Of a stretch of DNA of 64,000 nt, positions 52,802 through 62,123 are shown one piece after another. The notes below the pieces were generated by a model, which saw nothing but the letters and a program-made list of their open reading frames with translations, searched no databases and was not told the DNA's origin. The stretch is from Catellatospora bangladeshensis (lineage in GTDB: Bacteria > Actinomycetota > Actinomycetes > Mycobacteriales > Micromonosporaceae), in the NCBI RefSeq assembly GCF_016862575.1, contig NZ_BONF01000003.1, forward strand, positions 27,861 to 91,860, read 5' to 3'. How positions within the stretch are numbered: position 1 is the first letter of the stretch; each line of letters begins with the position of its first letter. A program made the translations under genes and the position numbers.

Positions 52802-54330
52802 TGGGCGACGCCGCCCAGCGGACCATGCTCGTCTGGTGTCCGGACTGGCCGGTCATCGCCGCCGACCTGATGGACGGGGTGCCCGCGCACCGGCCCGTCG
52901 CGGTGCTGCACGCCAACCGGGTGATCGCCTCCTCCGCCGCCGCGCGCGCCGAGGGCGTACGCCGCGGCCTGCGCAAACGTGAGGCGCAGAGCAGGTGCCC
53001 GCAGGTGATCGTCGTGGACTACGACCCGGTGCGCGACGTACGCGCCTTCGAGCCCGTGCTCGCCGCCGTCGAGGAGATCGCCGCCTCGGTGGCGGTGGTG
53101 CGCGCGGGCGTCTGCGCGTTCGCGGCGCGCGGCCCGGCCCGCTACTTCGGCGGCGAGGAGGCCGCCGCCGAGCGCATCGTCGAGCAGGTCGCGCAGGAGT
53201 GCGGGGTCGAGGCGCAGCTCGGTGTCGCCGACGGCACCTTCGCCGCGCTGCTGGCCGCCCGGGCCGGCCGGATCGTCGCCCCCGGGCAGACCGCCTCCTT
53301 CCTGGCCGCGATGCCGATCAGCACCCTGGACCGGCCGCAGCTGACCAGTCTGCTGCGCCGGCTCGGCGTACACACGCTGGGTGATTTCGCGGCCCTGCCG
53401 CCCAGTGACGTGCTGGCCCGGTTCGGGCTCGACGCGGCGCTGGCCCAGCGGCTCGCCGCGGGCCGCGACGACCGGCCGCTCGCGGTCCGTCAGGCCCCGC
53501 CCGAGCTGGAGATCGAGGAGCGCTACGACGAGCCGGTCGACCGGGTCGACACCGCCGCGTTCGCCGCCCGCGCGCTGGCCGAGCAGCTGCACGAGCGGCT
53601 CGCCGCGCACGGCCTGGCGGCCACCCGGCTGGAGATCGGCGCGGTCACCGCCGACGGCCGGGAGCTGCACCGGGTATGGCGCCACGACGGCGTGCTCACC
53701 GCGCAGGCCATCGCCGACCGCACCCGCTGGCAGCTGGAGGGCTGGATCACCCAGCGCCGGATGACCGCCGGGATCGCCGCGCTGCGGCTGGTCCCGGACG
53801 GGCTGGTGCGCCAGGCGGGGCTGCAGGCAGGGCTCTGGGGCGACGTCGGCGCCGAGCGCGACCGCGCGCACCGGGCCCTGCATCGGGTGCAGGGCATCCT
53901 CGGCCCCGAAGCGGTGCTGACCGCGGTGCTCGGCGGCGGCCGTGACCCCGGTGAGCAGGCCACCCTGGTGCCGTGGGGGGACGAGCGGGTGCCGGTGCGC
54001 CCCGACGGCCCGTGGCCCGGCCGGCTGCCCCCGCCCGCGCCCGCCGTGGTCCTGGTCGAGCCGCAGCCCGCCCGGCTGCTCGCCGCCGACGGCGAGGAGG
54101 TCCGCATCACCGCCCGCCTGGAGCTCAGCGCCGACCCGGCGTTCCTGGTGCTTGACGGCCGAACGGCCGAGATCACCGGCTGGGCCGGTCCCTGGCCCGT
54201 GGACGAGCAGTGGTGGGACTCCCGCCGCGCCCACCGCGCCGCCCGCCTCCAGGTCCTCCTGGCCACCGGCCGCGCCGTCCTTCTGACCCTCGCCGCCGGC
54301 CAGTGGACCATCACCCTCCAGTTCGACTGA
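52801..54330 (+). CDS. imuB: ImuB (catalytically inactive Y-family polymerase homologue)
   Basis: The protein is 509 aa. The Y-family fold is clear: RVIASSAAARAEGVRRGLRKREAQSRCP, GVADGTFAALLAAR, LLRRLGVHTLGDFAALPPSDVLARFG (HhH). The palm motif that is a D in active enzymes reads LVWCPDWPV with no DxD pair, as in known ImuB. It acts as a clamp-binding hub for DnaE2. The long C-terminal region (LDGRTAEITGWAGPWPVDEQWWD) is shared by actinobacterial members. ATG overlaps the imuA' TGA. Confidence 0.93.
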   Translation: MGDAAQRTMLVWCPDWPVIAADLMDGVPAHRPVAVLHANRVIASSAAARAEGVRRGLRKREAQSRCPQVIVVDYDPVRDVRAFEPVLAAVEEIAASVAVVRAGVCAFAARGPARYFGGEEAAAERIVEQVAQECGVEAQLGVADGTFAALLAARAGRIVAPGQTASFLAAMPISTLDRPQLTSLLRRLGVHTLGDFAALPPSDVLARFGLDAALAQRLAAGRDDRPLAVRQAPPELEIEERYDEPVDRVDTAAFAARALAEQLHERLAAHGLAATRLEIGAVTADGRELHRVWRHDGVLTAQAIADRTRWQLEGWITQRRMTAGIAALRLVPDGLVRQAGLQAGLWGDVGAERDRAHRALHRVQGILGPEAVLTAVLGGGRDPGEQATLVPWGDERVPVRPDGPWPGRLPPPAPAVVLVEPQPARLLAADGEEVRITARLELSADPAFLVLDGRTAEITGWAGPWPVDEQWWDSRRAHRAARLQVLLATGRAVLLTLAAGQWTITLQFD

Positions 54331-54352
54331 CCGGCCCCGCGGCCTCCTGCGG

Positions 54353-54512
54353 GTTGATCATGAACTTCGGGACGTGTTCGACGGCGTGTCGCAACCCTTC
54401 GTCCGTGATCGTTTCGGGCCCTCGGCCGGTGCCGGGCGCCCTGTCGGCAGTGTTGATCACGGTGCCAGGGTTGCGACACGCCGTCGAACACGCACTTAAG
54501 TTCATGATCAAC
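54353..54512. repeat. 160-bp compound palindrome of family C
   Basis: Outer arms of 15 bp (54353-54367 with 54498-54512), a perfect 25-bp stem (54373-54397 with 54468-54492) and an inner 8-bp stem (54403-54410 with 54455-54462) nest in register. The 25-bp stem is made from the family C loop sequence (CGACGGCGTGTCG), so it looks like two inverted copies fused. It lies between imuB and the dnaE2 promoter. Confidence 0.9.
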
Positions 54513-54550
54513 GCGGTAGAGGGGGGTGGGAGGTGGGGTGGGCTGGGGGT

Positions 54551-54566
54551 TAGTACAGTTGTTCGA
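54551..54566 (+). promoter_or_regulatory. dnaE2 promoter overlapped by a LexA-type box
   Basis: TAGTAC-AGTT-GTTCGA agrees with TCGAAC-N4-GTTCGA at 10 of 12 positions. It contains the -10 hexamer TACAGT (54554-54559), which is 7 nt before GTG 54567. LexA here would cover both promoter and start codon of a leaderless mRNA. Confidence 0.7.
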
Positions 54567-57500
54567 GTGGGGTTTGATAGTCAGCATCGGATGCTGTGGG
54601 GGGAGCTGGAGCGGCGGATGCGGGGCGGCCTGGTGGTCGATCCGCTGGCGGTGGCTGACGGGGGTGATGGGCCGGGGTTTTCGCGGAAGAGGGAGCCGTA
54701 TCGGGCGGGGGCGGTGGAGCGGCCGCGGGATGTGGTGCCGTATGCGGAGCTGCACTGTCATACCAACTTCAGCTTTCTGGACGGGGCGAGCGATCCGGAG
54801 GAGCTGGTCGCGGAGGCGGTGCGGCTGGGGCTGGAGGCGCTGGCGGTCACCGATCACGACGGGCTCTACGGGGTGGTGCGGTTCGCGGAGGCGGCGCGGG
54901 AGCACGGGCTGCCGACCGTGTTCGGGGCGGAGCTGAACCTGGCGGGGGTGCCGCGCGGCGGGGGCGCGCCGGATCCGGCGGGCACCCACCTGCTGGTGCT
55001 GGCGCGGGGGCCGCAGGGGTACGCGAACCTGGCCCGCGCCCTGTCCGAGGCGCATCTCGAAGGCGGCGAGAAGGGCCGCCCGAAGTACGAGCTGGAGAAG
55101 ATCGCCGAGACCCTCCAGCAAAGCGCCGTGATCCTCACCGGGTGCCGCAAGGGCGCGGTGTCGCGGGCGCTGCTCACCGGCGGGGTGGACGCGGCGGCGT
55201 GGGAGCTGGACCGGCTGGCGGCGCTGTTCGGGCCGGAGAACGTGGTGGTGGAGCTGATCGACCACGCCGACCCGTACGACGGGGACCGCAACGACGCGCT
55301 GTGCGCGCTGGCGGAGCGGGCCGGGCTGCGCGTGCTCGCCAGCAACAACGTCCACTATCACCAGCCGGCGCGGCGGCGGCTGGCCACGGTGACCGCGGCG
55401 GTGCGCGCCCGGACCAGCCTGGACCAGCTCGACGGGTATCTGCCCGCGGCGGCCACGGCGCACCTGCGCTCGGGCGCGGAGATGGCGGCCCGGTTCGCGG
55501 CGATGCCGCATCCGCTGGCTCGGGGCGCGGTGGCGTACGCCGCCGAGCTGGGCCGGGAGCTGGCCTTCGACCTGCGGCTGGTGGCGCCGAAGCTGCCCCC
55601 GTTCACCGACGAGCACAACAACCGGGTCGAGGAGGCGGCGTTCCTGCGGGCGCGCACGCTGGAGGGGGCGGCCGAGCGCTACGGGCCGCGTGAGGCGTAT
55701 CCGGAGGCGTACGAGCGCATCGAGCACGAGCTGAGGATGATCGAGCAGCTGGAGTTCCCCGGCTACTTCCTGGTGGTGTGGGACATCGTGCGGTTCTGCC
55801 GGGAGAAGAAGATCTACTGCCAGGGGCGGGGGTCGGCGGCGAACTCGGCGGTCTGCTACGCGCTGCGGATCACCAATGTGGACCCGGTCGGCGGCGAGGG
55901 CGGGCTGCTGTTCGAGCGCTTCCTGGCCCCGGAGCGGGACGGCCCGCCCGACATCGACGTGGACATCGAGTCCGACCGGCGGGAGGAGGTCATCCAGTAC
56001 GTCTACCGGCGCTACGACCGGCAGCACACCGCGCAGGTCGCCAACGTGATCTCGTACCGGCCGCGTTCGGCGGTGCGGGACGTGGCGCGCGCGTTCGGCT
56101 TCTCCGCCGGGCAGCAGGACGCCTGGAGCAAGCAGATCGACCGGTGGAGCGCGGTGTCCGCGGGGGACGTGGACGGCATCCCGCCGCACGTGCTGGAGTA
56201 CGCCAACGAGCTGCTGGCCGCCCCGCGGCACCTGGGCATCCACTCCGGCGGCATGGTCATCTGCGACCGGCCGATCATCGAGGTGTGCCCGGTGGAGTGG
56301 GCGCGCATGCCCGGCCGCACCGTGCTGCAGTGGGACAAGGACGACTGCGCCGCGGTCGACCTGGTCAAGTTCGACCTGCTGGGCCTGGGCATGCTGTCGG
56401 CGCTGCACTACGCCTTCGACTTCCTCGGGCAGGAGCTGGATCTCGGCGACCTCAAACCCGACGACCCCGAGGTGTACGCGATGCTGTGCCGCGCCGACAC
56501 GGTCGGGGTGTTCCAGGTGGAGAGCCGCGCGCAGATGTCGACGCTGCCCCGGCTGCGCCCGGAGCGCTTCTACGACCTGGTGGTGGAGGTGGCGCTGATC
56601 CGGCCCGGCCCGATCCAGGGCGGCTCGGTGCACCCGTTCATCCGGCGCAAGAACGGGCAGGAGCCGGTGGACATCCCGCACCCGCGCATGCACAACTCGC
56701 TGGCCCGGACGCTGGGCGTGCCGCTGTTCCAGGAGCAGATGATGCAGCTGGCCATCGACGTCGCCGACTTCACCCCGGTGGAGGCCGACCAGCTGCGCCG
56801 CGCCATGGGCTCGAAGCGCTCGATGGACCGGATGGAGCGGCTGCGCGGCCGGCTCTTCGAGGGCATGGCCCGCAACGGGATCGAGGGCGCGCTGGCCGAC
56901 GACATCTTCGCCAAGCTGTCCGCGTTCGCCAACTACGGCTTCCCGGAGAGCCACGCGATGAGCTTCGCCTACCTGGTGTACGCCAGCGCCTGGCTCAAGC
57001 GATACCACCCGGCGGCGTTCTGCGCGGCGCTGCTCGGGGCGCAGCCGATGGGCTTCTACTCGCCGCAGTCGCTGGTCGACGACGCGCGGCGGCACGGGGT
57101 CCAAGTGCGCCGCCCGGACGTGAACGCGAGCCCGGTCAAGGCGGGCCTGGAGTGGGCGCCGGGGGACCGTTCGGGCAGCCTGCCGGGGGAGCAGCCGTCG
57201 CAGTGGGGGCTGGGCGGGCCGGCCGTGCGGCTGGGCCTGGACAGCGTGCGCACGCTGGGCGAGGACGTCGCGAAACGCATCGTCGAGGAGCGCGAGCGCG
57301 CCGGGGCGTACGCGGACATGACCGACCTGGCCCGGCGCACCGGCCTGACCGCGCCGCAGCTGGAGGCGCTGGCCACCGCGGACGCGTTCGCCTGCTTCGG
57401 GCTGGACCGGCGGGCCGCGCTGTGGGCGGCGGGCGCGGCGGCCACCGACACCCCGGACCGGCTGCCGGGCACGGTCGCCGGGGTGCACGCGCCGGTGCTG

Positions 57501-57920
57501 CCCGGCATGGAGGACGTGGACCGGCTGGTCGCCGACGTGTGGGCGACCGGGCTGTCCCCGGAAGACCATCCGATCCGGCTGGTCCGGGAGCGGCTGACCG
57601 CGCGGGGCGCGCTGCCGATCTCGCGGCTGACCGGCGTCGAGCACGGGACCCGGGTGCTGGTCGGCGGGCTGGTCACGCACCGGCAGCGGCCGGCCACCGC
57701 GGGCGGGGTGACCTTCCTGAACCTGGAGGACGAGACCGGGATGCTCAACGTGGTCTGCTCGCCGGGGCTGTGGCAGCGCCACCGGACGGTGGCCCGGTCC
57801 AGCGCGGCGCTGCTGGTGCGCGGCCGGCTGGAGTCCGCGTCCGGGGTGCGCAATCTGGTCGCGGACCAGCTCGCGCCGCTGCCGGTGGCCACCCCGGCCG
57901 CCTCGCGCGATTTCCGTTAG
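54567..57920 (+). CDS. dnaE2: Error-prone DNA polymerase III alpha subunit DnaE2
   Basis: The protein is 1117 aa. The PHP domain begins PYAELHCHTNFSFLDGASDPEELV. The polymerase palm has ERFLAPERDGPPDIDVDIESDRREEVI (catalytic Asp pair) and LVKFDLLGLGMLSAL. FANYGFPESHAMSFAYLVYASAWLKRYHPAAFCAALLGAQPMGFYSPQSLVDDARRHGV is the DnaE2-specific segment. An OB fold follows near the end (VLVGGLVTHRQRPATAGGVTFLNLEDETGM). With ImuA'/ImuB it carries out SOS mutagenic bypass. GTG 54567 was chosen from promoter spacing; ATG 54591 is the alternative. Confidence 0.94.
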   Translation: MGFDSQHRMLWGELERRMRGGLVVDPLAVADGGDGPGFSRKREPYRAGAVERPRDVVPYAELHCHTNFSFLDGASDPEELVAEAVRLGLEALAVTDHDGLYGVVRFAEAAREHGLPTVFGAELNLAGVPRGGGAPDPAGTHLLVLARGPQGYANLARALSEAHLEGGEKGRPKYELEKIAETLQQSAVILTGCRKGAVSRALLTGGVDAAAWELDRLAALFGPENVVVELIDHADPYDGDRNDALCALAERAGLRVLASNNVHYHQPARRRLATVTAAVRARTSLDQLDGYLPAAATAHLRSGAEMAARFAAMPHPLARGAVAYAAELGRELAFDLRLVAPKLPPFTDEHNNRVEEAAFLRARTLEGAAERYGPREAYPEAYERIEHELRMIEQLEFPGYFLVVWDIVRFCREKKIYCQGRGSAANSAVCYALRITNVDPVGGEGGLLFERFLAPERDGPPDIDVDIESDRREEVIQYVYRRYDRQHTAQVANVISYRPRSAVRDVARAFGFSAGQQDAWSKQIDRWSAVSAGDVDGIPPHVLEYANELLAAPRHLGIHSGGMVICDRPIIEVCPVEWARMPGRTVLQWDKDDCAAVDLVKFDLLGLGMLSALHYAFDFLGQELDLGDLKPDDPEVYAMLCRADTVGVFQVESRAQMSTLPRLRPERFYDLVVEVALIRPGPIQGGSVHPFIRRKNGQEPVDIPHPRMHNSLARTLGVPLFQEQMMQLAIDVADFTPVEADQLRRAMGSKRSMDRMERLRGRLFEGMARNGIEGALADDIFAKLSAFANYGFPESHAMSFAYLVYASAWLKRYHPAAFCAALLGAQPMGFYSPQSLVDDARRHGVQVRRPDVNASPVKAGLEWAPGDRSGSLPGEQPSQWGLGGPAVRLGLDSVRTLGEDVAKRIVEERERAGAYADMTDLARRTGLTAPQLEALATADAFACFGLDRRAALWAAGAAATDTPDRLPGTVAGVHAPVLPGMEDVDRLVADVWATGLSPEDHPIRLVRERLTARGALPISRLTGVEHGTRVLVGGLVTHRQRPATAGGVTFLNLEDETGMLNVVCSPGLWQRHRTVARSSAALLVRGRLESASGVRNLVADQLAPLPVATPAASRDFR

Positions 57921-58031
57921 TAGCGCGCCGATTACCACCAGTCCGTAAAGGACGTGAGAACGTCTTGTGTGGACCTGTTTCTGCCGATACCGTTCCCAAG
58001 ACCCATCACCCCTGGGACGAACGGACATCGG

Positions 58032-59312
58032 ATGCGAAAGTCGCTGCTCGCCGTAGCCGGTTGCGGGCTGATGCTGGCCACCCTGGTCACCTCGCTGCCC
58101 GCCCAGGCGGCGCCGCCCACCGCCGACTGCCGGGTCGCCGGGCCGGCACCCGCCCTGCGCGCCGCGCGGGCGGCCGACGGGACGCCCGCCTACCTGCAGT
58201 GGCTCGACACGGCGCCGGTCCGGCAGGCCAACTTCGCGGTCCAGCGGGCGGCGCAGGCGGCGCTGGGTGTCCCGGACGGCAAGCAGCGCGTTTCGGACAC
58301 GCTGCGCCTGGGCCTGATCGGCAGTGCGATCGACCACAACACCCGCACCGTCACGGTCGTGCTCACCCCCGAGGCGGGGGAGCGGGCCGAGGAGGTCGGC
58401 ACCCGGATCGCCGCGATGCCCTCCGCGCGCGACACCGCCGTCGCCCCGACGGAGGTCAAGGTCGGCTGCTTCTCGGCGGACCGCCTGATCGCGGCGGACG
58501 AGCTGCTGTTCGCCCGCGCCTGGCACCCGGACGCGGCCGCCGCGACGTTCAGCTACTACCTCGACGCCGCCGACTCCCGCTACCGGGTCTCCTTCGACCC
58601 CGGCTACCCGGAGGCGGCCCAGGCGCTGCGGGACGCGCTCGGCGACGTGGCGGACGTGACCCTTGACGGGGCGGGGCGCACCGGGCGGCTCAACGACGGC
58701 GAGCCCCACTTCGGCGGCGCCGGGCTGCGGGCCGGCTCCGGGGCGACGAACACCTGCACCAGCGGCTTCATCGCGCGGCGCAGCGACGGCCGGATCGGCG
58801 GCACCACCGCCGGGCACTGCTTCAGCAACGGTCAGAGCATCTACTCCTCGACGCAGTACTGGGGCGCGGCGTCGGGCAAGACCAACTACCCGGCGTACGA
58901 CATCATGTTCGTCAGCTCGTCGGCGGAGACGTACGACAACAAGATCCACTCGGATCCGTGCTGCCCGACGGAGCGGTTCGTCACCGCCAAGCGCAACCCG
59001 GTGATCGGCGACTCGGTCTGCCTGAGCGGCATGGTCACCAAGGCCACCTGCGGCATCTCGGTGAACTCCCTGCAGGGCGTGCTGTGCGCCGCCGACGGTT
59101 GCACGTACGGCCTGATGCAGGGCAACCGCGGCGGCGACGTCATCGTGAAGAACGGCGACTCCGGCGGCCCCGTCTACATCCGGACCGGCACGAGCAACGC
59201 CACCGCCGTCGCCATGATCATCGGCTGCTCGTCCGGCTCCTGCACGTCCGTGCTGGCCGAGCACCTGTCCAGCATCGAGTCCTACCTCGGCGTGAGCGTG
59301 CTGACGAGCTGA
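58032..59312 (+). CDS. Secreted S1-family (chymotrypsin-fold) serine protease with propeptide
   Basis: The protein is 426 aa. The signal peptide ends near PAQAAPP. An N-terminal propeptide of about 190 residues precedes the catalytic domain. The triad is H in GGTTAGHCFS, D in YPAYDIMFVSS, S in VKNGDSGGPVYI. Six or more cysteines (SDPCCPTERF, MVTKATCGIS, GVLCAADGCTYG, IIGCSSGSC) suggest disulfides. It is streptogrisin-like in layout, probably a nutritive extracellular protease. ATG 58032 lies 111 nt past dnaE2. Confidence 0.9.
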   Translation: MRKSLLAVAGCGLMLATLVTSLPAQAAPPTADCRVAGPAPALRAARAADGTPAYLQWLDTAPVRQANFAVQRAAQAALGVPDGKQRVSDTLRLGLIGSAIDHNTRTVTVVLTPEAGERAEEVGTRIAAMPSARDTAVAPTEVKVGCFSADRLIAADELLFARAWHPDAAAATFSYYLDAADSRYRVSFDPGYPEAAQALRDALGDVADVTLDGAGRTGRLNDGEPHFGGAGLRAGSGATNTCTSGFIARRSDGRIGGTTAGHCFSNGQSIYSSTQYWGAASGKTNYPAYDIMFVSSSAETYDNKIHSDPCCPTERFVTAKRNPVIGDSVCLSGMVTKATCGISVNSLQGVLCAADGCTYGLMQGNRGGDVIVKNGDSGGPVYIRTGTSNATAVAMIIGCSSGSCTSVLAEHLSSIESYLGVSVLTS

Positions 59313-59405
59313 CGCCGGAGAAACGGCACAGCACGGGGGAACCGGCGCCGCGACGGCGCCCTCCAACCGAGCAGACCGGGTGGGCCGAGAGAAGTGAGGC
59401 GTGAC

Positions 59406-60128
59406 ATGGGCGGATCGGCAAGCTGGGCGGCGCGGGCGGCCGCGCTGGTGTGCGCGGGCGCGCTCGGCGCCTGCGCCGCGCAGGTGCCCCCGGCGGAGAT
59501 CCCTCCGCCGCCGTCCCCCTCCACGGGGCCCACGGCGCGCGTGCCCGACCTGACCAACAAGAGCGTCGACCTCGTCGAGAAGGAGTTCCCGGCCGCCGGC
59601 CTGGTCGCGCTCATCAGGTATGAGCCCGGCCTGCTGCTGGAGCCCGGCACCGTCGCCGTCACCGACCCGCCGCCCGGCACGATCGCCGCGGCGGGCTCGG
59701 TGGTCCGCGTCGTCGTGGCCGGCGCGCCGAAGAACCTCGACGACTACATCCGGGGCAACCACGAGGTCTTCCTCGGCTCGACCCTCAGCTCGGACCGCAC
59801 GCTGGTGCTCTCGGTGTACCAGAAGGGCCCCGACTCCGGCGCCGTCATCGAGGGCGCCCGCAGGTTCATCAAGGTCAAGCAGTACCGAGTGGTCTCCTGC
59901 CCGCGGTCCCGGGTCGACCTGGAGCAGGTCCAGATAGAACTGCACCGGCGCGACTTCCTGCCCCGCGCGGCGGATCTGAAGTTCAGCACCCAGGTGGATC
60001 CGGCCTCGTGCGCGCTGCGGCTGTCGGCCGACCTCACCGATGAGGAGACCGAGCAGCTCATGAAGCGGTACGAGGGCGCGCTCGTGATCGAGCGGGGATC
60101 CGGCGCGGGTTATGGAGTGCGCACATGA
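59406..60128 (+). CDS. PASTA-domain lipoprotein
   Basis: The protein is 240 aa. The signal with lipobox is AALVCAGALGAC, so Cys is the likely lipidated residue. One PASTA domain (about 40-105) reads RVPDLTNKSVDLVEKEFPAAGLVALIRYEP to DPPPGTIAAAGSVVRVVVA. The C-terminal 130 residues form an unrecognised domain (FLGSTLSSDRTLVLSVYQKG, YRVVSCPRSRVDLEQVQIELHRRDF). PASTA domains bind wall precursors. ATG 59406 has AGTGAGG upstream. It is a stand-alone PASTA protein, not a kinase. Confidence 0.8.
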   Translation: MGGSASWAARAAALVCAGALGACAAQVPPAEIPPPPSPSTGPTARVPDLTNKSVDLVEKEFPAAGLVALIRYEPGLLLEPGTVAVTDPPPGTIAAAGSVVRVVVAGAPKNLDDYIRGNHEVFLGSTLSSDRTLVLSVYQKGPDSGAVIEGARRFIKVKQYRVVSCPRSRVDLEQVQIELHRRDFLPRAADLKFSTQVDPASCALRLSADLTDEETEQLMKRYEGALVIERGSGAGYGVRT

Positions 60129-60155
60129 GGCCGGTCTGCCGATAGGCTCGGCGGC

Positions 60156-60911
60156 GTGGAGCGAACAGTGGCGCACGCCCGCATCGCGGGCCCCCGTACC
60201 GCCGTGATCTGGTCCGTGCTGCGCGGCGAGCTGGCCGGTCAGGACGGCCGCCCGCTCAGCGTGGTGGACGTCGGCGGGGGCACCGGCGGCTTCGCCGTGC
60301 CCCTGGCCGAGGCCGGGCACACCGTGACCGTCGTCGACCCGAGCCCGGACGCCCTGGCCTCGCTGCTGCGCCGGGCCACCGACGCCGGGGTCGCCGACCG
60401 CGTGCACGCGCTGCAGGGCGACGCCGACTCGCTGGGCGACCTGGTCCCGCCCGCCGCCGCCGACCTGGTGCTGTGCCACGCCGTGCTGGAGGTGGTGGAC
60501 GACCCCGCTGCCGTCGCGCAGGCGCTGCACGACGCCCTGCGCCCCGGCGGCGCGGCCAGCGTGCTGGTCGCCAACCGCGCCGCGGCGGTGCTCTCGCGCG
60601 CCACGGCCGGGCAGTGGCAGGCCGCCACCGACCTGCTGCACGACCCCGCCGCCCGGACGGCCGGGCGGGACACCGCGCGCCGCCGCTTCGACCTGGACAC
60701 CGCCGGGGAGCTGCTGTCCGGCGCCGGGCTGCAGGTGGAGCAGACGCACGGCGTGCGCGTCGTCGCCGACCTGGTGCCGGGGGTGATCGCCGACGCCGAC
60801 CCGGAGTCGCTGCTGGCGTTCGAGCTCGCCGCCGCGGCCCTGCCGCCGTACCGCGACGTCGCCACCCAGCTGCACCTGCTGGCCCGCCGCCGCGGGCCCG
60901 CCGCCCACTGA
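60156..60911 (+). CDS. Class I SAM-dependent methyltransferase
   Basis: The protein is 251 aa. Motif I is VVDVGGGTGGFAVPLAEAGHTVTVVDPSPDAL; then VHALQGDADSL and DLVLCHAVLEVVDDPAAVAQALHDALRPGGAASVLVAN complete the SAM-binding fold. It resembles CmoA/tRNA-type and small-molecule methyltransferases; the substrate is unknown. TAGGCT lies 7 nt before GTG 60156 (leaderless). It is followed 21 nt later by the phosphodiesterase gene, so they are co-transcribed. Confidence 0.88.
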   Translation: MERTVAHARIAGPRTAVIWSVLRGELAGQDGRPLSVVDVGGGTGGFAVPLAEAGHTVTVVDPSPDALASLLRRATDAGVADRVHALQGDADSLGDLVPPAAADLVLCHAVLEVVDDPAAVAQALHDALRPGGAASVLVANRAAAVLSRATAGQWQAATDLLHDPAARTAGRDTARRRFDLDTAGELLSGAGLQVEQTHGVRVVADLVPGVIADADPESLLAFELAAAALPPYRDVATQLHLLARRRGPAAH

Positions 60912-60932
60912 CCTACGGCCCGGGAGGCGCCC

Positions 60933-61964
60933 GTGTTCGTCGCACCGGACTACCCGCGCGGCACCCTCGCCGACGTGCTGCCGGGGGCGCTCGCCGCGCT
61001 CGGCCTGCCGGGCGCCGACCCGCTGGGCCTGGCCGCGCGCCTCGACGGCGTACGCCGCGTCGCGGTGCTGCTGGTCGACGGCATGGGCTGGCACCAGCTG
61101 CCCGCGCTGGCCGAGGTCGGGCCGGTGATCGCGGCCACCCTGCGCGGCGAGCTGGGCGCCGCCCTGCGCACCACCTGCGGCTTCCCCTCGACCACGCCGA
61201 CCAGCCTGGTCAGCCTGGCCACCGGGGCGCTGCCGGGCGCGCACGGGGTGCTCGCCTTCAACACGATCGTGCCGGGCACCGGCCGGGTGCTCAACCACAC
61301 CCTGTGGGCCGACGACCCGCCGCCGCGGCAGTGGGTGCCCGTCCCGCCGCGCTACGGCGCCGCGGCCGCCGCCGGCATCGACGTCACGGTGGTCAACCGG
61401 CCCGAGTACGCCGGCAGCGGGCTCACCGTGGCGACCAGCGACGGCGCGCGCTACCTGCCCGCCGCCGACGCGGACGAGCTGGCCGCCGGGATGCTCGGCG
61501 CGCTCAAGGAGGCCGCCGCACCCGCGCTGGTGTACGGCTACCACCCGCAGCTGGACAAGGCCGGGCACGGCCACGGGCTGACCTCGGCGCAGTGGGCCGA
61601 CGCCGCGGCGGAGGTGGACACGCTGCTGGCCCGGCTGGTCGGCGGGCTGCCCGAGGACGCGGCGCTGCTGGTCACGGCCGACCACGGCCAGCTGGACGTG
61701 CCGTTCGACCGCCGTATCGACGCGCACGCCGACCCCGCGCTCGCCGCCGGGGTACGGGTGGTCACCGGCGAGCCGCGGGTGCGCTACCTGCACACCGAGC
61801 CCGGCGCCGCCGCCGACGTCGCGGCCGCGTGGCGGGAGCTGGCCGGGCACGCCGCCTGGATCGGCACCCGGGACGAGGCGATCGCCACCGGCTGGTACGG
61901 CCCGGTGGACGCGCGGCACGCGGCCCGGCTCGGCGACGTGGTGGCGGTCTGCCGGGACAACTAG
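60933..61964 (+). CDS. Alkaline-phosphatase-superfamily nucleotide pyrophosphatase/phosphodiesterase, ended early by an amber codon
   Basis: The protein is 343 aa as encoded. Metal site 1 and nucleophile: VLLVDGMGWHQLP and CGFPSTTPTSLVSLATGALPGAHGVLAFN (Thr nucleophile region). Later metal ligands are in YHPQLDKAGHGHG and VTADHGQLDVPFDRRID. The reading frame stops at TAG 61962-61964 after VVAVCRDN, yet continues beyond it for 36 sense codons that look like the rest of the family C-terminus. TGG to TAG is the simplest change. GGGAGG precedes GTG 60933. Catalysis should survive, stability may not. Confidence 0.85.
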   Translation: MFVAPDYPRGTLADVLPGALAALGLPGADPLGLAARLDGVRRVAVLLVDGMGWHQLPALAEVGPVIAATLRGELGAALRTTCGFPSTTPTSLVSLATGALPGAHGVLAFNTIVPGTGRVLNHTLWADDPPPRQWVPVPPRYGAAAAAGIDVTVVNRPEYAGSGLTVATSDGARYLPAADADELAAGMLGALKEAAAPALVYGYHPQLDKAGHGHGLTSAQWADAAAEVDTLLARLVGGLPEDAALLVTADHGQLDVPFDRRIDAHADPALAAGVRVVTGEPRVRYLHTEPGAAADVAAAWRELAGHAAWIGTRDEAIATGWYGPVDARHAARLGDVVAVCRDN

Positions 61965-62075
61965 GCGGTGCTGGCCACGGCCACCGACGCGCCGTCGGTC
62001 GCCCGCCTGGTCGCCATGCACGGCTCGCTCACCGAGGCCGAGATGCGCATCCCGGTCCTGCTGTATCGCTCCTGA
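61965..62075 (+). pseudogene. In-frame C-terminal remnant of the phosphodiesterase gene
   Basis: After TAG the frame reads AVLATATDAPSVARLVAMHG then SLTEAEMRIPVLLYRS and stops at TGA 62073-62075. LVAMHGSLTEAEM is the sort of closing segment this family has (metal-loop LxxxHGSLTxxEM), from memory. No start codon or Shine-Dalgarno supports independent translation. Confidence 0.7.
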
Positions 62076-62123
62076 CCAGCTCCGCGCGGCCCGGCTGTCG
62101 GACCGGGGCGGTACCGTCGTCGC

